A stretch of 63,542 nucleotides of DNA from Gammaproteobacteria bacterium (GTDB lineage: Bacteria; Pseudomonadota; Gammaproteobacteria; JAJDYQ01). The notes below the pieces were generated by a model that did not search any database, was not told the DNA's origin, and saw only the letters and a list, made by a program, of their open reading frames with translations. Positions 1 through 8,580 of this stretch are shown here, piece by piece. The stretch lies in the NCBI GenBank assembly GCA_028289815.1, contig JAPYNQ010000018.1, positions 1-63,542 on the forward strand. The letters run 5' to 3'. The position numbers and the translations under genes were made by a program. How positions within the stretch are numbered: the first letter of the stretch is position 1; each line of letters opens with the position of its first letter.

Positions 1-41
1 CTATATATATTAATAAGCATGTTCTATCATACCTATAAATT

Positions 42-185
42 ATGAAGATCCAACAAAATAAAAAATGGCGTATCGTCATTATTATGCTTGTAATACTCTT
101 CCTGATCATAGGTATTGCAACTGCTGGTATTATGACTTATTCTTTAAGTCTTAACTCTCCGGCAACTTTTCCTGTGGACATATAA
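42..185 (+). CDS. small single-pass membrane peptide (47 aa), first visible gene of the vWA/proton-channel operon
   Basis: An ATG-started frame of 47 codons ends two bases before the start of the MotA/TolQ-like gene, so the two are probably translated together. The peptide has a basic N-terminus (MKIQQNKKWR), one strongly hydrophobic stretch at about residues 11-33 and a short polar tail. I do not recognise a family. It could be an accessory subunit of the proton-channel complex encoded next to it, or the tail of a gene that was once longer. No good Shine-Dalgarno sequence is visible. The reason for believing it is the tight spacing and the clean membrane helix. Confidence 0.5.
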   Translation: MKIQQNKKWRIVIIMLVILFLIIGIATAGIMTYSLSLNSPATFPVDI

Positions 186-187
186 AA

Positions 188-961
188 ATGTCCAGTGTAA
201 TTAAAAGTCTGGCTGCTTTAATAATATCCGTTTTATTGGTTCATCTGACCTACATCGGTATTATTTTACCTAATGCAGAACTCTCAATTGAAAGATCAAA
301 ACAACAGGGACAGACAGCTCCGCGTGATTTTTTTGTCATCTTAAAGGATCTGGAACAGGAAATATGTATAATTTTAATGTTGTGGGGAACCTATCTGATT
401 ATTAGCAAAATTATCTCCATCAGTCAGGACCACTATCTTCTTGATGAAAAACTAGTCAATTTTTCCGAAATTGAAAACGATAATATAATTGAAGCTGCCA
501 GAACGATGCGTCAGCGACTTGCCGATCTACCCAAAGAAGTTATAAAAACCCCATTAGTAAAAACACTAATGTTAGGGCTTGACCGATTTCTGATTACAAA
601 AGATGTACACTATACAGCTGAAGCTATAGATGCACAAATGGACGCATTACTACTCAGCATGGAAACGGAAAATTCAATGATACGCTATCTAATCTGGGCC
701 ATTCCTTCAATCGGTTTTGTCGGTACAGTACGTGGTATAGGTCAGGCATTATCACAGGCAGATCAAGCTTTAGCCGGCAATATTGCCGGTATGGCAAATA
801 GCTTGGGAATTGCTTTTAATTCCACTCTGGTTGCATTGATTATCAGCATATTTTTAATGCTGCTGCTGCACCAGCTACAAAGAATACAAGATGGGCTAAT
901 TGTCGATATTAGATCCTACTGTGAAAAACATATTATGGTTCCAATAGGACAAAGCCGATAA
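188..961 (+). CDS. MotA/TolQ/ExbB-family proton channel protein
   Basis: 257-residue inner-membrane protein. Four hydrophobic segments are visible at about residues 6-28, 57-78, 163-185 and 203-228. The last two carry the family signature: a Pro-containing helix followed by GFVGTVRGIGQAL, then a glycine-rich stretch (IAGMANSLGIAFNSTLVALI) as in MotA, TolQ and ExbB. In this family five such subunits surround a dimer of MotB/ExbD/TolR-type partners and proton flow turns or strains the complex. The usual partner gene is missing; its place is taken by the two vWA proteins just downstream, whose N-terminal helices look like MotB/ExbD helices. It is not a flagellar MotA (no flagellar genes nearby) and not standard TolQ (no tolR or tolA). 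Substrate and role unknown. Confidence 0.85.
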   Translation: MSSVIKSLAALIISVLLVHLTYIGIILPNAELSIERSKQQGQTAPRDFFVILKDLEQEICIILMLWGTYLIISKIISISQDHYLLDEKLVNFSEIENDNIIEAARTMRQRLADLPKEVIKTPLVKTLMLGLDRFLITKDVHYTAEAIDAQMDALLLSMETENSMIRYLIWAIPSIGFVGTVRGIGQALSQADQALAGNIAGMANSLGIAFNSTLVALIISIFLMLLLHQLQRIQDGLIVDIRSYCEKHIMVPIGQSR

Positions 962-972
962 TCCAGATAACT

Positions 973-2043
973 GTGAGAAAATTCGGAAAGAAAATCGAAG
1001 GGTTCAATCTATCTTTTTTGGACGTGATGTCATGTGGCTTGGGAGCCGTCATTCTGGTATTGATGCTAGTCAAGTATCAAAGTGAATTACCTGACAATCA
1101 ATCATCTGCACTACGAGCCGATATTGCAGCAATAGATTCACAAAACCGGCGCTCGCAAGAATTATTACAGGCACTTCAGAATCAATCCAGCCAAATCCGG
1201 ACCAAGCTTTTTCAGCTAAACATACAACTTACAGAGCTGGAAACAAAAATCAACAACAGACAGAATATCCACCGATCCTTAAAGTCACAGCTTGCAAAAC
1301 TGGAATTACAAGCCGATACATCCATTCAAACTTCTGCCGCTCCGATTCCTGTAATCAACAGGGGGCTGGAAGATTATCTACTTGGATTGAAAGTAGAAGG
1401 CGAAAAAATTATTATATTGGTAGATAGCAGCGCCTCAATGATGGGAGAGCGTCTTATAGATATAATTCGCTATAAAGTGGCACCTGCAAGGGAGCGCCGA
1501 AAAACACCGAAATGGCAACGCACCTCAAGGATCGTAGAGTGGCTTGTTACCAAAATCCCAACTACGAGCGAATATCAAGTAATTCATTTTGCCGAACAGG
1601 CTGGCTTTGTCGGGGGCAGTAGTTGGAAAAAAGGAACTGATTCTAGGGATGCGGCGACAGTACTATCTGATTTGGCTGAAATTACCCCTGGAGGAGGAAC
1701 CAACCTCTATACTGCCGTTACCCTGATGCGCAACTCTGCAAAAGAATTTTCTAATGTATATCTGATAACAGATGGTATGCCGACACAAGGAAAAGCTGGC
1801 AATCTTGGTACGGCCTCCGCATTTTTCTCCGGATGTACTTCCATCATAGGCAAAGCGCAAACGATCAGCGGGAAGTGCAGACACGCACTGCTTGATCATG
1901 TTATTTCATCATACAAAGAGCACGCACCTGTTAATGTAATTCTTTTACCGCTGGAGGGCGACTCGGGAGCAGCAGGGGCTTTCTGGCAGTGGACAGCTAA
2001 AAATACCGGTCTGCTGATAGCTCCCGAGACTTCATGGCCGTGA
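973..2043 (+). CDS. membrane-anchored von Willebrand factor A protein with MotB/ExbD-like anchor helix (first of two)
   Basis: 356 residues from a GTG start; no strong ribosome site is visible. Order of parts: short cytoplasmic lead; one membrane helix at about 13-36 beginning NLSFLDVMSCGLGAVILVL, with Asp17 in the position where MotB, ExbD and TolR hold their proton-binding Asp; a predicted coiled coil at about 45-115; then a vWA domain from about 145. The metal-ion site is complete to the eye: DSSAS at 151-155, a GGGTN loop, and LITDGMPT. Orientation would place the vWA domain in the periplasm, where OmpA-type domains sit in MotB. The 3' end overlaps the next gene by 10 bases. Known vWA domains bind protein ligands through a metal ion; the ligand here is unknown. 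Confidence 0.8.
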   Translation: MRKFGKKIEGFNLSFLDVMSCGLGAVILVLMLVKYQSELPDNQSSALRADIAAIDSQNRRSQELLQALQNQSSQIRTKLFQLNIQLTELETKINNRQNIHRSLKSQLAKLELQADTSIQTSAAPIPVINRGLEDYLLGLKVEGEKIIILVDSSASMMGERLIDIIRYKVAPARERRKTPKWQRTSRIVEWLVTKIPTTSEYQVIHFAEQAGFVGGSSWKKGTDSRDAATVLSDLAEITPGGGTNLYTAVTLMRNSAKEFSNVYLITDGMPTQGKAGNLGTASAFFSGCTSIIGKAQTISGKCRHALLDHVISSYKEHAPVNVILLPLEGDSGAAGAFWQWTAKNTGLLIAPETSWP

Positions 2044-2984
2044 AAAAACGTCCTCGTAATCTGGAAATTTTCACTCTGTCCTTTCTGGATATTATCTCCT
2101 GCGGATTCGGAGCCATTGTACTGCTGGTACTGCTCTCCCGCTCAACGACTACCGGAGGAACAGTTGATACAGACAGTATTGCAGAGCTGATCAGAACTCT
2201 GTCCCGGATGGAAACTGTCCGTTCCGAACATGACACCCAATCAGAGAGATTATCTTCCATGATGGACGAGCAGGCGGCCAATGTGGCACAACTGCAAAAG
2301 GAAATTGAAAAGGCAAAGCAGAGATCTGCAACTTTACAATCTGCAAATTCAGGCTTGGAAAAAAAGATAGCCGCCTTGCGCGAAAGAATCGCTGTACCCT
2401 CTGCAACGCTTAGTGCAGATGATGACGTCCAAGAGGAGCTCTACGCAGGTGGAATTCCGGTAGATGCAGACTATGTCATTTTTATTGTAGACACATCAGG
2501 TTCGATGCAATCAATCTGGGGAAAGGTTATGCAGCAGATGGAAAATATACTGGATATTCACCCAAAAGTTAAAGGGTTTCAAATTATGAATGATAATGGC
2601 ATACATATAATTTCCGCTTATAAAAACAAATGGATTAATGATACTCCCAAGCTACGCAAGCGTGTGCTAAAAATACTTCACTCATGGCAGGCCTTTTCCA
2701 ACAGCAGTCCGGCAGAAGGTCTGCAGGCGGCATTACGCCTTTACGTAAAACCAAATATGAAAGTATCAATTTATATTCTGGGTGATGACTATACCGGTTC
2801 ATCTTACGATCCAGTACTGCAAACCATTGCGAAACTCAATACCAACAAGATAACCGGAGAACCTGTTGCCCGCATTCATGGTATCGGTTTCTATAACCGA
2901 CAGGGAGGAAATATTACACGGCTTTCAACTTTGTTGCGTGAAATCGCGCGCCAAAGCAGAGGAACTTTCATCGCTCTTGATTAA
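2034..2984 (+). CDS. membrane-anchored von Willebrand factor A protein with MotB/ExbD-like anchor helix (second of two)
   Basis: 316 residues, starting inside the end of the previous gene (10-base overlap), so the two are made together. It repeats the architecture: an anchor helix at about 15-37 reading LSFLDIISCGFGAIVLLVLL with Asp19, a coiled coil at about 45-120, and a vWA domain with DTSGS at 153-157 plus a later ILGDDYTGSS stretch that supplies the third metal loop. Outside the anchor it is clearly diverged from its neighbour, so this is an old pair rather than a fresh duplication. The pair plausibly forms a heterodimer plugged into the MotA/TolQ-like ring encoded upstream. Function unknown; the family is recurrent in proteobacterial genomes to my knowledge but I know of no assigned role. 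Confidence 0.8.
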   Translation: MAVKKRPRNLEIFTLSFLDIISCGFGAIVLLVLLSRSTTTGGTVDTDSIAELIRTLSRMETVRSEHDTQSERLSSMMDEQAANVAQLQKEIEKAKQRSATLQSANSGLEKKIAALRERIAVPSATLSADDDVQEELYAGGIPVDADYVIFIVDTSGSMQSIWGKVMQQMENILDIHPKVKGFQIMNDNGIHIISAYKNKWINDTPKLRKRVLKILHSWQAFSNSSPAEGLQAALRLYVKPNMKVSIYILGDDYTGSSYDPVLQTIAKLNTNKITGEPVARIHGIGFYNRQGGNITRLSTLLREIARQSRGTFIALD

Positions 2985-3485
2985 CACGCTTAAAAAAATA
3001 TGACTTTTCTCGGCAGGCGCACCAAGTAAGCAAGACAAGCCTCGCCTGTGATATCCTAAGGAGGCCTAACGATGCTATGTAGTGATAGCCGTAATGATAA
3101 AATAAGTAGAATGAATGCAACTATACTCAAGGTACGTAGAATTTGATTTTCAACATCTTTATTCACATAATGAGTCACAGGGCATTTATTTTCACGATCA
3201 ATAGATCTCAGAGTTTTTAGTATATCCACAAGGATCTCCTTGATCTCCCTACTATCTTCTTCCTTTATCTCATTTCTCCTGAGGATTTTGTCAGAATGCG
3301 CTATCTATGCCACTCAGACAATTTATTGAACGGCTTGGTCCGGACCAATCAAAACGCAGATAAGCAAAAAAAACTTATACCGGGATCAATAACGGCGGCG
3401 GGTTCGATTTTTGATTCTATACTATATTGAAAATACAGGCGTTCAATCAACATAATTCCACGATACCATGAAATTGTAAAAGACG
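2985..3485. other. intergenic gap between the vWA operon and rho
   Basis: About 500 bases with no large gene. The vWA operon and rho converge here. The only open frame I would keep is a small one on the minus strand (positions 3056-3229, listed separately). The rest is AT-rich; no convincing hairpin-plus-T terminator was found for either flanking operon. Confidence 0.5.
3056..3229 (-). CDS. possible 57-aa membrane peptide
   Basis: A GTG start at 3229 is preceded by AAGGAG with six bases of spacing, an unusually good ribosome site in this window. The 57 residues have a charged N-terminal half, one Cys, and a hydrophobic helix at about 34-50 (LSIVAFILLILSLRLSL) near the C-terminus, as in a tail-anchored peptide. 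The frame stays open upstream of the GTG for about 25 more codons without an ATG, so it might also be the tail of a decayed longer gene. I do not recognise it. It lies downstream of rho on the same strand. Confidence 0.35.
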   Translation of the reverse strand: MDILKTLRSIDRENKCPVTHYVNKDVENQILRTLSIVAFILLILSLRLSLHSIVRPP

Positions 3486-4745
3486 CTAATTACGCTTCAT
3501 TGCATCAAAGAATTCAGCGTTGGTCTTGGTTGATTTCAGGCGATCCAGCATGAATTCCATCGCGGCAAGTTCATCCATCGGGTGTAGCAGCTTGCGGAGG
3601 ATCCACATTTTCTGTAACTCGTCGGCCGCTGTGAGCTTCTCTTCCCGGCGCGTACCGGATCGGTTGATATTAATAGCCGGATAAATGCGCTTTTCAGCAA
3701 CGCGCCGGTCCAGATGAACTTCCATATTACCGGTACCCTTGAACTCCTCGTAAATCACCTCATCCATCTTTGAGCCGGTATCAATCAGTGCGGTAGAAAG
3801 GATAGTTAAGGAGCCTCCTTCCTCAATATTTCGTGCCGCCGCAAAAAAACGGCGAGGTTTTTGAAGAGCATTAGCATCGACTCCACCGGTAAGTACCTTA
3901 CCCGATGACGGTACAACCGTATTATAGGCACGAGCCAGACGAGTCATGGAGTCCAACAGGATAATCACGTCTTTTTTATGCTCGACCAGATGCTTGGCTC
4001 TTTCAACAACCATCTCGGCAACCTGTACATGTCGAGTTGCCGGTTCATCGAATGTTGAAGAAATAACCTCAGCGCGAACAGATCGTTCCATCTCGGTAAC
4101 CTCTTCAGGTCGCTCATCAATCAGCAGTACGATCAGGTGGCACTCAGGGTGATTATTGGAAATGGCTTGAGCAATATTCTGCAGCATCATAGTCTTGCCG
4201 GTCTTGGGTGGAGCTACAATAAGACCACGCTGTCCTTTGCCGATAGGTGATATGAGATCAATAATACGACCGGTAATGTCTTCTGTGCTACCATTTCCCT
4301 GCTCCATTGTCAGCCGCTCTGTCGGAAACAGCGGTGTCAGATTTTCGAACAGAACCTTGTTATGCGCCTTTTCCGGCTTTTCACCATTGATGAATTCAAT
4401 TTTTAGCAAGGCAAAATAACGTTCCCCATGCTTGGGAGGACGAATTTTACCGGCAATGGTATCACCGGTGCGTAGCTGAAAGCGTCGAATCTGGCTGGGC
4501 GAGACATATATATCGTCGGGCCCAGCCAAATATGAACTTGTCTCCGAGCGCAAAAAACCAAATCCGTCTTGTAAAATCTCCAACGCACCATTACCATAGA
4601 TATCCTCACCGTTACCGGCCCGCTTTTTCAGGATAGAGAAAATTACATCCTGCTTTCGGGTACGTGACATATTCTCAATACCAAGATCACGCGCCATGTC
4701 AATGAGCTCATGGACGGGTTTGAGTTTTAGTTCGGTTAAGTTCAT
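3486..4745 (-). CDS. rho: transcription termination factor Rho
   Basis: 419 residues, the usual proteobacterial length. Rho is a hexameric RNA-dependent ATPase that ends transcription at untranslated RNA. N-terminal helical domain ([20 protein letters not shown]), then the cold-shock-like RNA-binding domain with DGFGFLRS, then the RecA-type motor with the Walker A loop APPKTGKT, the Walker B/catalytic Glu region [13 protein letters not shown], and the Q/R-loop region ending in [10 protein letters not shown]. All motifs are intact. trxA lies upstream on the same strand, the arrangement common in gammaproteobacteria. The 265-base gap between them probably holds the rho leader, where Rho usually autoregulates; no specific element could be drawn. 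Confidence 0.97.
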   Translation of the reverse strand: MNLTELKLKPVHELIDMARDLGIENMSRTRKQDVIFSILKKRAGNGEDIYGNGALEILQDGFGFLRSETSSYLAGPDDIYVSPSQIRRFQLRTGDTIAGKIRPPKHGERYFALLKIEFINGEKPEKAHNKVLFENLTPLFPTERLTMEQGNGSTEDITGRIIDLISPIGKGQRGLIVAPPKTGKTMMLQNIAQAISNNHPECHLIVLLIDERPEEVTEMERSVRAEVISSTFDEPATRHVQVAEMVVERAKHLVEHKKDVIILLDSMTRLARAYNTVVPSSGKVLTGGVDANALQKPRRFFAAARNIEEGGSLTILSTALIDTGSKMDEVIYEEFKGTGNMEVHLDRRVAEKRIYPAININRSGTRREEKLTAADELQKMWILRKLLHPMDELAAMEFMLDRLKSTKTNAEFFDAMKRN

Positions 4746-5010
4746 GAGAGCTTCCTAGAGGTTTTTTGTGACGACAAGATAACCTGGAGTGGGTTATCAG
4801 AAATGATCGGGAAGATTTTTAATTCTTGCACCATAACTTAGCAGACTGTTGCCATTCACTCAGGTAAGTATGAGACAAGAGAAAGTGGCCAAAAAGCGTA
4901 ATTAACATGAAATAAACAAGCATTTTGAGTTGATTTCCAACACTGGAATTGGATCACACCGCACAAACAGAATTTCAACAGCCTTATTAGCTCAAGTCGC
5001 CTCATCGGGA

Positions 5011-5337
5011 TCATATATTACTGTCAATGAACGCCGCTACCTGCGATTTGGAGACAGCACCTACCTTGGTATCTTCAATATTTCCATTCTTAAAGAAAAT
5101 CAGCGTAGGAATACCACGAATACCATATTTCTGGGGTACTTCAGAGTTCTCATCAATATTAACCTTGGCGACGCTGATTTTGCCCTCATACTCATCGGCA
5201 ATCTCATCAAGAATTGGTGCAATCATTTTGCAGGGACCGCACCATTCAGCCCAAAAGTCCACTAACACGGGAATATCTGAATTCAGTACATCGCTTTCAA
5301 AGGCACTGTCAGTAGTGTAAATAATTTTCTCGCTCAC
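5011..5337 (-). CDS. trxA: thioredoxin 1
   Basis: 108-residue cytoplasmic dithiol reductase. The active site WCGPCK is at about residues 31-36 and the cis-proline loop GIPTL at about 75-79; the buried Asp in the [10 protein letters not shown] strand is present. The length and both motifs fit E. coli thioredoxin 1. It precedes rho on the minus strand, the conserved trxA-rho pair. A GGAGG-like sequence (in CGGAGGTTATTC) sits just before the ATG. Thioredoxin supplies electrons to ribonucleotide reductase, PAPS reductase and methionine sulfoxide reductases. Confidence 0.97.
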   Translation of the reverse strand: MSEKIIYTTDSAFESDVLNSDIPVLVDFWAEWCGPCKMIAPILDEIADEYEGKISVAKVNIDENSEVPQKYGIRGIPTLIFFKNGNIEDTKVGAVSKSQVAAFIDSNI

Positions 5338-5635
5338 CTGAATAACCTCCGGTTTTCTATCGGGAAATGAATAAAAGTTGAATATTATTGATCCGCAAAT
5401 ACGGCCTAGCTTGGACGATAACCCTGAATCAACTATCTATTAGGGTCTTGCTGACTTGAATTAATGGAGGCTTCCTGGTTCTTCCTTAAGAATTTAACCG
5501 GCGGAAACTTTCATCGCCGAGTATTTGTAACCGAATCATTTACAGATTGCAACCCTTTTATATGGTTTTGTCAATCCATGGAAAAATACTTCATTTGAAA
5601 CAGCAGAGAGGATAGTTCCAAATGGGGCTGACATA

Positions 5636-6727
5636 TCAGACATTGAAGCGGAAATGCGCCACATCACCTTCCTTCATGATATAGTCTTTACCTTCTAGGC
5701 GCCATTTTCCCGCTTCTTTGGCACCAGTCTCTCCATTGCAGTTTATATAATCATCATAGCCGATAATTTCAGCCCGGATAAATCCTTTCTCAAAATCGGT
5801 ATGAATTTTTCCAGCCCCCTGTGGGGCTGTACTATCGCGTCGGATAGTCCAAGCACGGGCTTCCTCGGGACCAACAGTGAAAAAAGTCTGCAGGTCGAGC
5901 AAGGAATACCCGGCCAAAACAACCCGATTAAGTCCCGGCTCCTGTAAACCCAAGTCTTCCAGAAACTCCGTCTTTTCCGCATCATTCAGAAGAGCAATCT
6001 CAGATTCAATAGATGCACAAACCGGGACCACCACAGCGTCTTCCTGCTCCGACAGAGCCCGTACCTCATCCAGATAGGTACTATTTTCAAAACTGTCTTC
6101 AGCCACATTGGCGATATACATTACCGGTCGGGCCGTAATCAGATTCGTGCCTTTCAGTTTTTTTTTATCACTCTCGCGGAGCTCCAGTGAACGAACAGGC
6201 TTACCATCACCGAGATGCTCTAAAACCCCTGCAAACAGCTTGGCCCTTGCCTGCTCTTCATTATCACCGGCCTTGCCAGCCTTGACCGCTTTTTCCATAA
6301 CCCTTTCAGCCGTAGCCAGATCCGCCAGCGCCAGTTCGGTATTAATAGTCTCAATATCAGCCAGAGGTTGAACTTCGCCGGCTACATGCGCAACATCATC
6401 GTTTGCAAAGCACCTGACCACATGGGCGATGGCATCGGTCTCGCGAATATGGGAAAGAAACTGGTTACCCAAGCCTTCGCCCTTGGATGCGCCTGCAACC
6501 AAGCCAGCGATATCGATGAATTCGATAGTCGTATGAGTAACCTTAGTAGAGTGCGCGATAGCAGCCAGCCTGTCCAAGCGACTGTCTGCAACCGGCACAG
6601 TACCCACATTCGGTTCAATGGTGCAGAAAGGATAATTTTCTGCGGCGATTTCGGCCTGTGTCAGCGCGTTAAAAAGAGTTGATTTACCTACATTCGGCAG
6701 CCCGACAATTCCACACTTAAAAGCCAT
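5636..6727 (-). CDS. ychF: redox-regulated ATPase YchF (Obg-family)
   Basis: 363 residues from the start chosen here (MAFKCGIVG). A start 27 codons upstream would add a tail absent from the family and overlap the end of pth. The P-loop is GLPNVGKST at about 8-16. The central domain and the C-terminal TGS-type domain ([18 protein letters not shown]) are present and the ending HFRFNV matches the family. YchF prefers ATP over GTP, binds ribosomes and is linked to oxidative stress response. It follows pth by seven bases, the usual pth-ychF pair, in an operon running from prs or rplY. Confidence 0.96.
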   Translation of the reverse strand: MAFKCGIVGLPNVGKSTLFNALTQAEIAAENYPFCTIEPNVGTVPVADSRLDRLAAIAHSTKVTHTTIEFIDIAGLVAGASKGEGLGNQFLSHIRETDAIAHVVRCFANDDVAHVAGEVQPLADIETINTELALADLATAERVMEKAVKAGKAGDNEEQARAKLFAGVLEHLGDGKPVRSLELRESDKKKLKGTNLITARPVMYIANVAEDSFENSTYLDEVRALSEQEDAVVVPVCASIESEIALLNDAEKTEFLEDLGLQEPGLNRVVLAGYSLLDLQTFFTVGPEEARAWTIRRDSTAPQGAGKIHTDFEKGFIRAEIIGYDDYINCNGETGAKEAGKWRLEGKDYIMKEGDVAHFRFNV

Positions 6728-6734
6728 CAGAACA

Positions 6735-7322
6735 CTACCGAGACCGTTTTGAATGAAGCTGCAGGGTGGCTCTGTCAATATCCCCGGCAACAAGTAACCC
6801 GATGACATCCATAATATCTGCTATTGAGCGCATCACACCATCATAAACCTCTTTACTGGCGCATCCCAGAAGATAACTGGTCACCTTGTCTTGAGCGCCG
6901 GGATGACCAACGCCAATCCGCAGCCGGTAAAAGTTTCTCCCCAAAACGGGCATGATATCACGCAAGCCGTTGTGACCGCCGTGACCGCCCCCGAATTTAA
7001 TTCGGGCAACCCCCGGGATAAAATCAAGCTCATCATGAGCCACCACAACCTCGGTCTGATCAACCCTGTAATAGCGCACCAGTGTGTTTACAGCACCCCC
7101 GCTTCTATTGATGAATGTCATGGGTTTCAACAACCAGCATTCATGTCCGGCAACACACACCTTGCAGATTTCACTGTGAAATTTACTATGAACCCTGAGA
7201 TGTCCGTTAAAATGCCGAGCAATCTCATCAACCAGCCAAAACCCGGCATTGTGAGGGGTCTTCTCATACTCGGAACCGGGATTACCCAATCCTGCGATAA
7301 GTCTGATCGGCCTGCCAATCAT
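6735..7322 (-). CDS. pth: peptidyl-tRNA hydrolase
   Basis: 195 residues. Releases peptides from peptidyl-tRNAs that fall off the ribosome. Family motifs in order: LIAGLGNPG at about 8-16, TPHNAGF with the catalytic His at about 24, the FINRSGG loop, HDELDF with the assisting Asp, and the GGHNGLRD helix. Length is normal. It sits between rplY and ychF on the same strand with short gaps, the conserved gammaproteobacterial order, so co-transcription is likely. Confidence 0.97.
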   Translation of the reverse strand: MIGRPIRLIAGLGNPGSEYEKTPHNAGFWLVDEIARHFNGHLRVHSKFHSEICKVCVAGHECWLLKPMTFINRSGGAVNTLVRYYRVDQTEVVVAHDELDFIPGVARIKFGGGHGGHNGLRDIMPVLGRNFYRLRIGVGHPGAQDKVTSYLLGCASKEVYDGVMRSIADIMDVIGLLVAGDIDRATLQLHSKRSR

Positions 7323-7358
7323 GTCCTGTGGCTTCTTGGACCCCGGTGTAAAGGCCGG

Positions 7359-7988
7359 TCATTCGTCCTTTGCCTCATCTGCATCAGCGACCTCGTCTTC
7401 CTCAGCCACAGCACGCGCCGCATGAATGGAAGCCACCGCGCTATCGTGACCTTCGCCGTGCGTCAATCCAACCAGCGTAACACCCGTCGGCAGTCGTATA
7501 TCGCTTAAATGGACTGATTCGCCAATTTCTAGGCTACTCATATCCACCTCAATATATTCTGGCAGATCTTTTGGCAGGCAGATAATCTCAACCTCTATAG
7601 TCAGATGAGAAACCATGCCGCCAGCCTTGACACCAGGGGACTCATCTTCGCCTATAAAGTGCAGAGGCACATGCATGTGAATCCTGTCCTGGTCAGCGAC
7701 ACGCTGAAAATCCATATGCATCACCATACGCTTGGCAGGGTGACGCTGCATGTCACGCAAAACAACTTTCTGCACCCTGCCGTCCAGATTCAGGTCCAAG
7801 ATATGGGAAAAAAATGCCTCATGATCAATATGCTGAATGATTTCATTATGTTTCAGCGTAATAGCCGCTGGGGCCCGTCCGCCACCGTACACAATGGCAG
7901 GTGTTAATCCGGCATGACGCAGGCGGCGGCTCGCACCTTTCCCCATGTCCATGCGCACCTCTGCGTTAATTGAAAAATCTAAACTCAT
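7359..7988 (-). CDS. rplY: 50S ribosomal protein L25, long (Ctc) form
   Basis: 209 residues from the ATG at 7988 (MSLDFSINAEVR), which has AGAGG a suitable distance upstream; the ATG eight codons earlier has no such site. The N-terminal L25 domain binds 5S rRNA (GKGASRRLRHAGLTPAIVYGG). The C-terminal TL5/Ctc domain follows from about residue 95, ending in an acidic tail (EEDEVADADEAKDE). This is the long form found in many non-enteric gammaproteobacteria. It is followed by pth and ychF, and prs with tRNA-Gln lies upstream beyond the decayed patch at 8-10.2 kb, which therefore interrupts an otherwise standard operon order. Confidence 0.96.
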   Translation of the reverse strand: MSLDFSINAEVRMDMGKGASRRLRHAGLTPAIVYGGGRAPAAITLKHNEIIQHIDHEAFFSHILDLNLDGRVQKVVLRDMQRHPAKRMVMHMDFQRVADQDRIHMHVPLHFIGEDESPGVKAGGMVSHLTIEVEIICLPKDLPEYIEVDMSSLEIGESVHLSDIRLPTGVTLVGLTHGEGHDSAVASIHAARAVAEEDEVADADEAKDE

Positions 7989-8227
7989 TTTGTTTGCCTC
8001 TAAAGAAACCATGAATTACCGGCCCGCGACCAGACCGGTATGAAAAACCCGCTAAATACTGAGGAGCAAGGCTGTATTTTATCAGGAAAACCGATACAAA
8101 GTAAAGACTAGGTAATTATTATAGTTTTGATGTTGGAAACGATTGAAAAAACCTTTTGACAATCCCGATAATTATGATACATCACTCACGTACGGTCGCA
8201 CTAACCGTATCGGCCTTTGGAGGTGAG

Positions 8228-8307
8228 GCTGCTGGTCGTGGAGGCGGCAACAATGGTCGGCCTGTAAATTGTCAAATTGATGCTTGGGTATACAGGTATA
8301 TAATTCC
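8228..8307 (+). repeat. 80-bp direct repeat, copy 1
   Basis: Starts GCTGCTGGTCGTGGAGG and ends TATATAATTCC. It aligns end to end with copy 2 (8449-8527), about three quarters identical by eye with one single-base gap. Longest shared blocks are TCGGCCTGT and TCAAATTGAT. Several differences fall at what would be third codon positions if read in the frame RGGG...RPV..QID.W, hinting at a former coding sequence. Confidence 0.6.
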
Positions 8308-8448
8308 AAAAAAATGGGAATTACATACTTAATACCGAAGATGTTTGACAAACTACATATAGCTGCTAGAATGATGTTGATCTCTACACACGTAGGAGAT
8401 TTAAGTAGAAAATCCAGTCATTATGGCTGGTCGGTTCTCGAGAATAGG

Positions 8449-8527
8449 GCTGCTAGACGTGGAGGTGGCGAGGTTATTCGGCCTGTGAAGCATCAAATTG
8501 ATATTTGGGCAGCAAGTATATAATTCC
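8449..8527 (+). repeat. 80-bp direct repeat, copy 2
   Basis: Second copy of the repeat at 8228-8307, 221 bases downstream in the same orientation. It starts GCTGCTAGACGTGGAGG and ends TATATAATTCC. It lies just before the ribosome site and ATG of the methyltransferase pseudogene, so its AT-rich end may act as promoter sequence for that gene. Confidence 0.6.
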
Positions 8528-8580
8528 CGTATTGATGTTGCTGTATTTCCCTGAAAATGGCCAGTGAAGAGGTAATTCCG

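Larger units (their letters stand above)
8013..8580. other. gene-poor region between rplY and the decayed methyltransferase
   Basis: About 570 bases without a recognisable gene. It holds two diverged copies of an 80-base sequence (listed separately). Both copies can be read in frame as a short Gly/Arg-rich peptide (RGGG...RPV...QID.W), and a small ATG frame starts at 8174, but I cannot assign any of this. Probably the remains of accessory DNA inserted between prs and rplY. Confidence 0.5.

Noticed and set aside
188-2984. Zorya defence system (ZorA/ZorB)
   Set aside because: ZorB has an OmpA-type peptidoglycan domain and ZorA a long cytoplasmic tail; neither is present, nor are ZorC/D/E beside it in the window.
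3361-3430. Possible tRNA-like text (GGTTCGATTTT) or terminator after rho
   Set aside because: No cloverleaf could be built and the stem before the T run is too weak.
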